Shown: piece after piece, positions 33,843 to 41,424 of the stretch | Position numbering within the stretch: position 1 is the first letter of the stretch | Layout of the letters: the number at the start of each line of letters is the position of its first letter | NCBI GenBank assembly: GCA_043804925.1 | Contig: JAZDIP010000037.1 | Coordinates: 12,462 to 76,461 of the forward strand | Reading direction: 5' to 3' | Source of the DNA: ChocPot-Mid sp043804925 | Lineage (GTDB): Bacteria > Bacteroidota > Ignavibacteria > Kapaibacteriales > UBA2268 | Length of the DNA: 64,000 bases | Notes under the pieces: generated by a model | Told to the model about the DNA's origin: nothing | What the model saw: only the letters and a program-made list of their open reading frames with translations | The model's database searches: none | Made by a program: the position numbers and the translations under genes

Positions 33843-36020
33843 TTATCTCACTTCCGCCCCTGCCCCAACATCCTCATTCTCCGGTGTTAAAAAACAAAGC
33901 TTGCCGTCTTTTGATGCGGCTAACATCATGCCGTGGGATTCCAAACCCATGAGCTTTGCAGGTTGCAGATTTGCTACAACGACAACAATTTTTCCAATTA
34001 AATATTCCGGCTCGTAGTACTCGGCGATACCTGCTAAAATCTGACGTTTTTCGTCTCCCAAATCAACAATGAGTTTGATTAATTTTTTTGATTTCTTCAC
34101 CTTTTCGGCTTCGATAATTTTTGCAGTTCTAAGCTTGATTTTAGCAAAATCATCAATCGTAATCAACTGTTGTTCTCCTTTTTGTTCTTCTACGTCACCT
34201 AATTTTCCGGTTTGCTCTTCAACTACTTTGTCTTCCACCCTGACAAAAAGAAGTTCGGGAAGTATTGTTTGATGCCCTTCGGGTAACAATGGGAGTGCAG
34301 ATTCATTCCATGTATTTTTACCGGACATTCCACCGGTGGCGATTCCTGTATTTTGTTCCATATCAAGCATATTGTTGATTTTTTTACATGAGTAAGGTAA
34401 AATAGGAGAAAATAATATTGCGAGTGAGCGAACCAATTGTGTGCATACATAAAGCGTTTTAGCACATTTTTCAGGTTGGTTTTTTCCGGATTTCCACGGT
34501 TCCTCATCGTTAAAGTATTTGTTTGCCGCCCTTGCGATGTTCATTGTTTCGGTTAATGCATCTCTAAAACGGAATACTTCATAATTTTTATTTATTTTTT
34601 TAATGCCATCATATAAGGCAGATAAAATTGTGTAATCGTTCTCTTCTAAAAGGTCTTTGTTCAATATTATGTCTTTGTCTATGTCAAATGAAACCCATTG
34701 ATTTTTTAATTCTATGTATTTATCGGGTAGTTGTGGTACTTGCCCTTTGAAGTTTTTATGCAAAAACTGAAGAGTTCTGTTTACAAAGTTACCGAAGATG
34801 GCAGAAAGTTCATTGTTATTCCTTGCCTGAAAATCCTTCCATGTGAAGTCTGCATCCTTAGTTTCAGGTAAATTCATTGCCAATGTGTATCGCAATGTAT
34901 CCATGTAATTAACTTCAGGAAAATCTTCGATGAAATCTTTTAAGTCTATACTCCAGTTTCGTGACTTTGAAATTTTTCTCCCCTCAAGGTTTAAAAATTC
35001 GTTTGCAGGAACGTTGTCGGGGAGTATATATCCTTCGACAAGCTCAGGATGACAATTATTTTTAGCATGGAGCATAGCGGGAAAAATCAAAGTATGGAAA
35101 ACGATATTATCTTTTCCGATAAAAGCGATATATCTCGTTGCTTCATCTTTCCACCATTTTTTCCATTCATCGGGAGAAGCATTCAACTTTTTGAAATGTT
35201 CTTTTGTTGATGAGATATATCCCAGTACGGCTTCGAACCAGACATACAGGGCTTTGCCATCGGCTTTATCTTTTAGTATTCCCGGAATATCGCTGATTTT
35301 AACACCCCAGTCTAAATCTCTTGTTATGGCTCTTTCGTTCAATCCCTGCTTTAACCAGCTACGGGTTTGCTGTAAAACATTGTCTTTCCAGTTATGGCTG
35401 TGGCTTTCGATATATTCTTCGAGAAATTTTTGAAATTTATCGAAACGCATATACCAATGTGTGGTTTTATTAACAACCGGTTTTTCACCGCTAACCAAAC
35501 TTATGGGATTTTTCAATTCAAGCTGGTCGTAGTATGCACCGCAACTATCGCACTGGTCACCGCGGGCTTTGTCACTTCCACAATTAGGGCAAATTCCCTC
35601 GACATACCTGTCCGGTAAAAACATTTTTGCTTTTTCGTCATAGAATTGTTCTTCTTCTTTTTCAGAGAGCAAATCATTTTCCAAGAAGTCTTTGAAAAAT
35701 TCCTTAGCTGTTTCGTGATGCTCCGGTATGGAAGTACGCGAATAATTATCGAAAGTCATTCCGAATTTATCAAATGCCTCTTTATTAACGTTGTGGTATT
35801 TATCTATAATATCCTGTGGCTTTACTTTTTCCTTATCGGCTGCAATTGTAATTGCAACACCATGTTCATCAGAACCGCAGATATACAATACATATTCACC
35901 TTTAAGACGAAGGTAACGTGCATAAATATCAGCAGGCAGATAAGCACCCGCCAAATGTCCCAAATGAATATATCCGTTAGCGTATGGCAATGCAGATGTA
36001 ATCAGAGTACGTTTTTTCAT
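33843..36020 (-). CDS. metG: Methionine-tRNA ligase
   Basis: A 725-residue class I aminoacyl-tRNA synthetase that charges tRNA-Met. Signatures: HLGH (19-22), a zinc knuckle with two C-x2-C pairs (CPNCG...CDSCG, about 140-160), and KISKS (349-353) for KMSKS. The C-terminal ~110 residues (IDDFAKIKLRTAKIIEAEKV...VVVANLQPAKLMGLESHGMMLAA) are the EMAP-II/Trbp111-type tRNA-binding and dimerisation domain, the long form usual in Bacteroidota. Residues 323-330 (CHPELVEG) are coded by a dispersed palindrome, inserted between the conserved PAMLHA and YILPDNVPANEF segments. The enzyme is essential, so the insertion must be tolerated. Confidence 0.96.
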   Translation of the reverse strand: MKKRTLITSALPYANGYIHLGHLAGAYLPADIYARYLRLKGEYVLYICGSDEHGVAITIAADKEKVKPQDIIDKYHNVNKEAFDKFGMTFDNYSRTSIPEHHETAKEFFKDFLENDLLSEKEEEQFYDEKAKMFLPDRYVEGICPNCGSDKARGDQCDSCGAYYDQLELKNPISLVSGEKPVVNKTTHWYMRFDKFQKFLEEYIESHSHNWKDNVLQQTRSWLKQGLNERAITRDLDWGVKISDIPGILKDKADGKALYVWFEAVLGYISSTKEHFKKLNASPDEWKKWWKDEATRYIAFIGKDNIVFHTLIFPAMLHAKNNCHPELVEGYILPDNVPANEFLNLEGRKISKSRNWSIDLKDFIEDFPEVNYMDTLRYTLAMNLPETKDADFTWKDFQARNNNELSAIFGNFVNRTLQFLHKNFKGQVPQLPDKYIELKNQWVSFDIDKDIILNKDLLEENDYTILSALYDGIKKINKNYEVFRFRDALTETMNIARAANKYFNDEEPWKSGKNQPEKCAKTLYVCTQLVRSLAILFSPILPYSCKKINNMLDMEQNTGIATGGMSGKNTWNESALPLLPEGHQTILPELLFVRVEDKVVEEQTGKLGDVEEQKGEQQLITIDDFAKIKLRTAKIIEAEKVKKSKKLIKLIVDLGDEKRQILAGIAEYYEPEYLIGKIVVVVANLQPAKLMGLESHGMMLAASKDGKLCFLTPENEDVGAGAEVR
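35031..35054. repeat. Dispersed palindrome in frame inside metG
   Basis: The tccttcgacaagctcagga element, same family as 24646-24669 but inverted, translated on the minus strand as CHPELVEG (residues 323-330 of MetG). It keeps the frame. Confidence 0.92.
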
Positions 36021-36158
36021 TTCAATCCTATATAATAAATAATCATGGTAAGGATTTTGAAAACCCTACCTTTAAAAAATGTAAATTACGATTATTTTTT
36101 GTTTTTTCGTTATTCGTATCCTTCCATGCATTCAATCCCAGCGGTATTGTTTAAGATG

Positions 36159-36179
36159 TTGACTATTGACTATTGACTA
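36159..36179 (+). repeat. Heptanucleotide array
   Basis: Three identical ttgacta units in the 185-bp spacer between metG and the next gene on the minus strand. The rest of that spacer shows no feature. Confidence 0.85.
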
Positions 36180-36205
36180 AGAACACGTTTCGCTGTTTCG
36201 CTTTT

Positions 36206-37627
36206 TTACTTTATAAACTTAAAGCTGTTGTATTTTCCCTTGTGGTTCAAAACTATTAAATATACTCCCGGTGGTAATTGGGATGTATTGATATTGATAT
36301 TATTTAAATTCCTGTTTATGCTTGTTAATTTGGATACATTAATTCCCAGAATATTAAATAAGTCAATGTTGGTTACTTCCATATCTATATTTTTTATTGA
36401 AACATTTTCTCTTGATATGGATAAAACATATTCATTTTTATTAACCTCTTTTTCTATACCTATAGCCAATAATTCCGAAATATCCACCTTCCATATTTTA
36501 CCGATGCTGTCACGTTCAGCTAATACTATTGATTGTTTGTTTTCCCAATAAGCTATAGATAAAAATTTCTTTCCGGTCGGCGGGATTAACTGAATCCAAT
36601 CAGAAAGGTCAGGTGTAGCATAAACAGAGCCATCCGTGAAATAGGTTATTAAATACCTGTCATCTACATTTGCAAATACATTGAATGAATAATTAAAAGC
36701 TCCCGGCAATGTTATTGTCGAAGAACTTGTATTTTCATCAATCACATATAATTTACCTCCAACATCTGCACCTGCTAACAATTTATTTTGAAAAACGCAC
36801 ATTCTCCATAAAACATAAAGATTCACATTGGGAACTACAGTCCAAGTTTGACCATTATCAGAACTTTTTTTCAAATCAGAAGGAGTATCAGCATTTGCAT
36901 TGAATTCATAAATATTGTTGTTATAGGTTATCACATCCATTGCTCTGAATGTACTAATTACGTCGGGCTTTTTACCTGAAATTAATTCCCATGAATATCC
37001 GTAATTGGATGACTGCCAGATTTCCCCAAAACAAGCAAGAGTGCTGTCATTAGCATTGCCGCATTGGTTATTACCATTTTTTGAATATTGTACGGGGTCG
37101 TATGAACCTGTCCCCATATAAAGTCTGTTGCTAATTGTATCGAAGCATAATCCCCATGAATGTACAACGTTCGGTAAAATGGGTTTATTATTATCGTTAT
37201 ACCTCATTTTAACAAATCCATTCTCTGGATTATATTTATAGAAATTTCCTCCATCCCAGCCGTCACCACGTGAAGGGTCGCTCCCCATGCTATAAAGCGT
37301 ATCCTTATTCCAGAGCAAACAATGTACTCCCTGCTCGTCAAATTGCCCGAGAGAAACCAAAGAATCACCTGTCCATTTTGCTAATAATCCTCCATCGGAT
37401 TCTGCAGGTCGTGCTGTTGCAAAACCGAAATAGAGTTCGTCGTTATGAGGAGCAATTACCCATGCCCCGAACCATTGTGGATTAGGAGTATATCCCGTTG
37501 CTGCTTTGTACCAATCAGCATAATTGAAGCCGGGCAATACTTCAATTAGCTGAAATTGTGCTTCAATATTGGAACAATTCAAAATGAGTACGATATGGAA
37601 CACGAATATAGATAATGTCTTTTTCAT
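36206..37627 (-). CDS. Secreted propeller-like protein with T9SS sorting domain
   Basis: A 473-residue exported protein: signal peptide 1-23 (ending IEA|QF), then a body (about 25-390) with repeated blade-like strands (DELYFGFATARP, GGNFYKYNPENG, NRLYMGTGSYDP, GEIWQSSNYGYSWELISG, SDNGQTWTVV). The NYGYSWE and DNGQTWT turns resemble BNR/Asp-box repeats of sialidase-like propellers. The last ~80 residues (LSISRENVSI, IDLFNILGINVSKL, LPPGVYLIVL, SFKFIK) are a diverged type A T9SS domain. It is probably surface-exposed; no enzymatic residue can be named. It follows metG's strand but is well separated from both neighbours, so it is likely its own unit. Confidence 0.82.
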   Translation of the reverse strand: MKKTLSIFVFHIVLILNCSNIEAQFQLIEVLPGFNYADWYKAATGYTPNPQWFGAWVIAPHNDELYFGFATARPAESDGGLLAKWTGDSLVSLGQFDEQGVHCLLWNKDTLYSMGSDPSRGDGWDGGNFYKYNPENGFVKMRYNDNNKPILPNVVHSWGLCFDTISNRLYMGTGSYDPVQYSKNGNNQCGNANDSTLACFGEIWQSSNYGYSWELISGKKPDVISTFRAMDVITYNNNIYEFNANADTPSDLKKSSDNGQTWTVVPNVNLYVLWRMCVFQNKLLAGADVGGKLYVIDENTSSSTITLPGAFNYSFNVFANVDDRYLITYFTDGSVYATPDLSDWIQLIPPTGKKFLSIAYWENKQSIVLAERDSIGKIWKVDISELLAIGIEKEVNKNEYVLSISRENVSIKNIDMEVTNIDLFNILGINVSKLTSINRNLNNININTSQLPPGVYLIVLNHKGKYNSFKFIK

Positions 37628-37808
37628 TCTATACCTTTCCTTTGATTTTTTAAAAAATTATGCCATTTATCATCAAACTTTGCCTGTCCGGACAAAAGTC
37701 AAATTACTAAAATTTTCAGTACTAACGTGTTTAAACTCATGGCAATTAATTACCCAGACTATATCCTGTTCCTTTTTACATTCTCCTTTTTCTTTCTTGA
37801 TTCATTTT

Positions 37809-39623
37809 TTATGGAAAAATCGGAATTTTATAAATCCTGCCCTGCAAGAAATATCTGCCATCATCCATAGAAGCTCTCATGGACATTTGAAGCTTTAAGA
37901 ACTTTCTTTTTTTTGCATCAATAGGTGGTACTTGAATATCCAACCTAAAATAATGATGAGCAGAAGGTTCACTTTTATAAATCTGCTCAGAATAAACTCC
38001 AAGTGTCCAAAAATCAGCATCATCATCCACAAAGCCGGCAATTACTGAGTACATCGCATCAGGGTATAAATTCACATCTTTACCCCACTTAGCTTCAATA
38101 TGCAATGTTTTGCCATAATTAGCCGCATTAGGAACAATAAAATCTTTTTCATCAATATCAGGTGGGAGTTCGCCTTTATTTGAAATTATTCTCATTTCAA
38201 ACCCGGCTTCCTGAGATGTGGCATAAACACCGCCGATACTAAATTTCGCAACTACTTTGTCCTCCTTGAAAAAGACAGCTTCTTCAATTGTGAATTTATC
38301 ATCAATAACAGGTGCATGGTATCTGCTGGTACCATTTATAAAAATATCAACAACAGCACCGTTAATAGGTAATTTTTGTGGGTACTCTTCATCATCCGGC
38401 TTATGATAAACATTACCTGAAATAATACCTTTATCAGCATCAATATCTGTTAGTTCAACAGCTATTTCAGGAATATATCTTTTTACAATTTCTGTTGCGG
38501 AAGAAATAAGTGTTGGAACCAACAATGAAGCAGCAGATTGGGCACATTCAATATCTACATAATATTTGTCATCCCTATAAGCACTACCAATTTTTGCAAA
38601 ATAGTACAGGTCTTTACACATCTTAATATCTACACCATTGATATTACTCATAAAAGTAAAAGTTTTTTCATTATAAGCCAAGCCATCCGTAGTTGGGCTT
38701 TTATATGGATTTTCCGGTCTTACTTTAGGAAGATTAACTTTCCCAAAGACCAATCTGCTGTTTCCATAAATTGTTTGACTTGTAAAAAAGTTCGAGTTAG
38801 TGAAAGTAGCCATTTTATCAAACATTTCCCTTAATGTAGCTGATTTATGAATACTTTCAACAGTTGCCTGGTCGGTAAATTTATTAACACTAGCAACATC
38901 TCGAACAGCACATTCCATAACATCGGGGTCTCCCCAAAAATAATCCCAACTTCCGAGATACGGAGGGTGCCCGTCATCCCGGACATGGCATGGTATTCCC
39001 ATATCGGCAAACAGATGAAGTACTTCCCCTAATGCCCGCCAATAATGTCCCCAAAGTTTATCACGAAAATCTTTATCAGATTCAATCAAAGCTCTTCTTA
39101 GATATTCTTTACCATCTGCAAATGAAAATTCTTGGGTAAGCCAATCAGGTGCTGCAAAAGGTACATCAAATTTTTGATTATCCTCTAAAGCCCAGCTTAC
39201 TGCATCAATACTGGGATTGAAATATCCCTGAATGTTTTTAAAATCTGAAAGACAATACTTATTACTACCGGGATTCTTACCGGTTGGGTCGTAAAAATGT
39301 CTTAATGCCTGCCATGCTTCCGGTTCGTCGCAGGAAAATCCTCCGTGAATTATCCACTCTCTCGATGTCATGTATCTTTCATCGTATGATGGATTATCAA
39401 GTCCTGCTTCGGTAACCTTTGTTGAACGATAAGTTGTTTTTGATAATTCAAATTCATAACCTTTAAATTTATTAAAAGTATTAGTTATGGACAAGAATTT
39501 GTCAATAATTGCAGAATTAATATCCATATGCATGTCACTATTCCACCATGCTTTCAAGGAAATTACGACAAGGAAATAGGTTATAAACCCCAAACCGATA
39601 AGAATATATTTCATTTTTTTCAT
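37809..39623 (-). CDS. Phospholipase C/P1 nuclease-like exported protein
   Basis: A 604-residue protein with an N-terminal membrane or signal helix (6-24). The first half matches the zinc-dependent phospholipase C/P1 nuclease fold: an early His (MHMDINSAII, H32) and the clustered motif WGHYWRALGEVLHLFADMGIPCHVRDDGHPP (about 190-225), whose His and Asp residues would bind the metal cluster. The second half (from ~400) looks like one or two beta-sandwich domains (GIISGNVYH, INGAVVDIFINGTSRY). Substrate unknown; lipids or nucleic acids are the family options. It is the last gene of a three-gene minus-strand cluster (gaps 10 and 21 bp) with a lipoprotein and an SH3/barrel protein. Confidence 0.78.
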   Translation of the reverse strand: MKKMKYILIGLGFITYFLVVISLKAWWNSDMHMDINSAIIDKFLSITNTFNKFKGYEFELSKTTYRSTKVTEAGLDNPSYDERYMTSREWIIHGGFSCDEPEAWQALRHFYDPTGKNPGSNKYCLSDFKNIQGYFNPSIDAVSWALEDNQKFDVPFAAPDWLTQEFSFADGKEYLRRALIESDKDFRDKLWGHYWRALGEVLHLFADMGIPCHVRDDGHPPYLGSWDYFWGDPDVMECAVRDVASVNKFTDQATVESIHKSATLREMFDKMATFTNSNFFTSQTIYGNSRLVFGKVNLPKVRPENPYKSPTTDGLAYNEKTFTFMSNINGVDIKMCKDLYYFAKIGSAYRDDKYYVDIECAQSAASLLVPTLISSATEIVKRYIPEIAVELTDIDADKGIISGNVYHKPDDEEYPQKLPINGAVVDIFINGTSRYHAPVIDDKFTIEEAVFFKEDKVVAKFSIGGVYATSQEAGFEMRIISNKGELPPDIDEKDFIVPNAANYGKTLHIEAKWGKDVNLYPDAMYSVIAGFVDDDADFWTLGVYSEQIYKSEPSAHHYFRLDIQVPPIDAKKRKFLKLQMSMRASMDDGRYFLQGRIYKIPIFP

Positions 39624-39633
39624 AATTTCCCTC

Positions 39634-40047
39634 CTAAAATCTCATTAATTTAAAAGAACCATCTTCCTGCAGAGCAAGATCTACAGTATAAGTAGTCCCT
39701 TGAAACGGGAATCCAAATTCAGCGTATATTTCGCTAACACCTACGATTGTTCTATTTTTGAAATCATTTGCAAAGCTCTTCATTCTATCGCTATCCAGTT
39801 CTGTAAGTATGTCAGGATAAGTTGATTTTGCATCCTCAGTAAGCAGCATTTGTACATTCTTTGGGTCTCCGCTTGCAAATGCTTCTTCAATTTTATTTGC
39901 AGCCTCGTTAATCTTTTTCATATCCACCTTAATTCCATTTAAAGATGTTAAGGAGACAGAATCACCGGAATCACATGATATAAATTGAAAGAAGTGGAAT
40001 CCTCCGGCAATGAATAAGCCAAGTAAAAAAGGTTTTAAGTATTTCAT
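39634..40047 (-). CDS. Hypothetical lipoprotein-like protein
   Basis: A 137-residue exported protein with a hydrophobic start (6-24) and a Cys in the lipobox-like FISC context (Cys25), so probably a lipoprotein. The mature part has a helical stretch (VDMKKINEAANKIEEAFASGDPKNVQMLL) and a strand-rich end (TYTVDLALQEDGSFKLMRF), like small NTF2/SnoaL-type domains, though I cannot assign a family. It sits between the phospholipase-like gene (10 bp) and the SH3/barrel gene (21 bp), so it is almost certainly co-transcribed with them. Confidence 0.75.
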   Translation of the reverse strand: MKYLKPFLLGLFIAGGFHFFQFISCDSGDSVSLTSLNGIKVDMKKINEAANKIEEAFASGDPKNVQMLLTEDAKSTYPDILTELDSDRMKSFANDFKNRTIVGVSEIYAEFGFPFQGTTYTVDLALQEDGSFKLMRF

Positions 40048-40068
40048 TGTTTACTCCAAAATTTATTA

Positions 40069-41025
40069 TTAAAATGTATAGCCAAGTGTAATTGATAAAA
40101 CATTGTTTTTGATATCCAACTCCTCAACATCATGAACTGATTTATCATGAAATGTTGATAAACCCATGACATATCTTATATCCAAAATCAGATATGATAT
40201 ACCTGTTAAATCATATTCAATTCCCCCACCAAATGCCAGTCCCGAGTCGAATTCTTTAATGTCATCATAGACATAAGTTTCATCGGGAGTAACCAGTCCC
40301 TTATTTGTATTGTAGGACAATTCAATCCCTGCATTAATAAAGGGATTTAACTTTCCTGATTCGAGTGTATATCTTATTAGAATCGGCACAGAAACATAAT
40401 CAATTTTTGAAGTAGAGTCACCTTGTACATATCCTTTTTGGTTGTAAAGTATTTCTCCCTGAAGACCAAATCCCTTTCCAAATCTATAAACAAAAAAGCC
40501 ACCTGCAGTAAGTCCCATACGGCTGTCTGCATTCGAAGGAACGTCGTTTCCATCAATCTTTGCAATATTGATGCCAGCTTTAATCCCAAACATATATGGA
40601 GAAAAAAGATGTGTTTGCCCTAAATATGTTCTATTTTCCTCCTTTGGCTTTGTAATGGGTACAGTCGGAGGAGGTTCGTTTTTAATCCGTTCTGGTTTTT
40701 TCTGTTCAACAGGTTTTTCCTTTATCGGAGCTTCTGAATTTTTTGTTTGGGATTCTTCTGTACGGATAATTAACTTAATATTCGATTTTTCAGTCCATCC
40801 TTCTTTTTCCTGTGCTTCGATATAATACCAATCACCTTGTGTCTTCAAAATTTTTACCTGAATATTTTGTGAAAGTGAGCGAAGTTTTTTTGATTTTTTA
40901 TCAGGTTTATCATAAACACTTGCCATCTTAACACCTACAACTCCTTCATTAGAAGTTACCTGCGATTGTGCAGAAATTACTGCCGACAACAACAATAAAA
41001 TTATAATAAAATTAAATTTGCCCAT
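40069..41025 (-). CDS. SH3 domain plus outer-membrane beta-barrel protein
   Basis: A 318-residue outer-membrane protein. After a signal peptide (1-20) comes a bacterial SH3 domain (about 24-88; VYDKPDKKSKKLRSLSQNIQVKILKTQGDWYYIEAQEKEGWTEKSNI), which often binds peptidoglycan. A Pro/Lys/Glu-rich linker (about 90-135) would span the periplasm. The rest is an eight-strand PorT/OmpW-like barrel (FGIKAGINIAKIDG, GGFFVYRFGKGFGLQGEILYNQKGY, YVSVPILIRY, LSITLGYTF) ending in the aromatic residue typical of barrel insertion. GAGGT lies 6 nt upstream of the ATG. It is the first gene of the three-gene cluster, perhaps anchoring its products to the envelope. Confidence 0.85.
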   Translation of the reverse strand: MGKFNFIIILLLLSAVISAQSQVTSNEGVVGVKMASVYDKPDKKSKKLRSLSQNIQVKILKTQGDWYYIEAQEKEGWTEKSNIKLIIRTEESQTKNSEAPIKEKPVEQKKPERIKNEPPPTVPITKPKEENRTYLGQTHLFSPYMFGIKAGINIAKIDGNDVPSNADSRMGLTAGGFFVYRFGKGFGLQGEILYNQKGYVQGDSTSKIDYVSVPILIRYTLESGKLNPFINAGIELSYNTNKGLVTPDETYVYDDIKEFDSGLAFGGGIEYDLTGISYLILDIRYVMGLSTFHDKSVHDVEELDIKNNVLSITLGYTF

Positions 41026-41424
41026 ATCTACCTCATATAATTAACAAATTAATATTTAAATTAAGGAAATTTATATAGTCTGCAAAAAATATTCAAAAAA
41101 TTGTATAATATTGTTGAAATATTAGGAAAATTAAGATAATATTGTACGCTTTTTTATTAAAGCAAATTGCAAAAGAGATTTTAATTGAATAAGTTTAGCA
41201 GAAAAATTATTCCTTATTTTTTCCATTAAAAATAATTATTAATTTTATACTTCATAGAAACAGTTCCTGAAATTCAAAATTAGGAATGTGGAGTTAGTAA
41301 TTAGAAAATATTGTATTATAAAAATTGACAGAACGAATAAATTTGAAATTTAGCAGATAGTTGACAGACATAAGATAACAGCGTAAAGTTATTAAAATTA
41401 AGAATATGAATTTAGGAAACAGTG
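41026..41424. other. AT-rich divergent spacer
   Basis: Separates the SH3/barrel cluster from lon. I see no gene, array, palindrome family or convincing heat-shock (CIRCE-like) element in it. Confidence 0.5.

Noticed and set aside
35646..36035. 129-codon plus-strand frame inside metG
   Set aside because: Antisense shadow of the MetG catalytic domain, with hydrophobic low-complexity translation and no family match.
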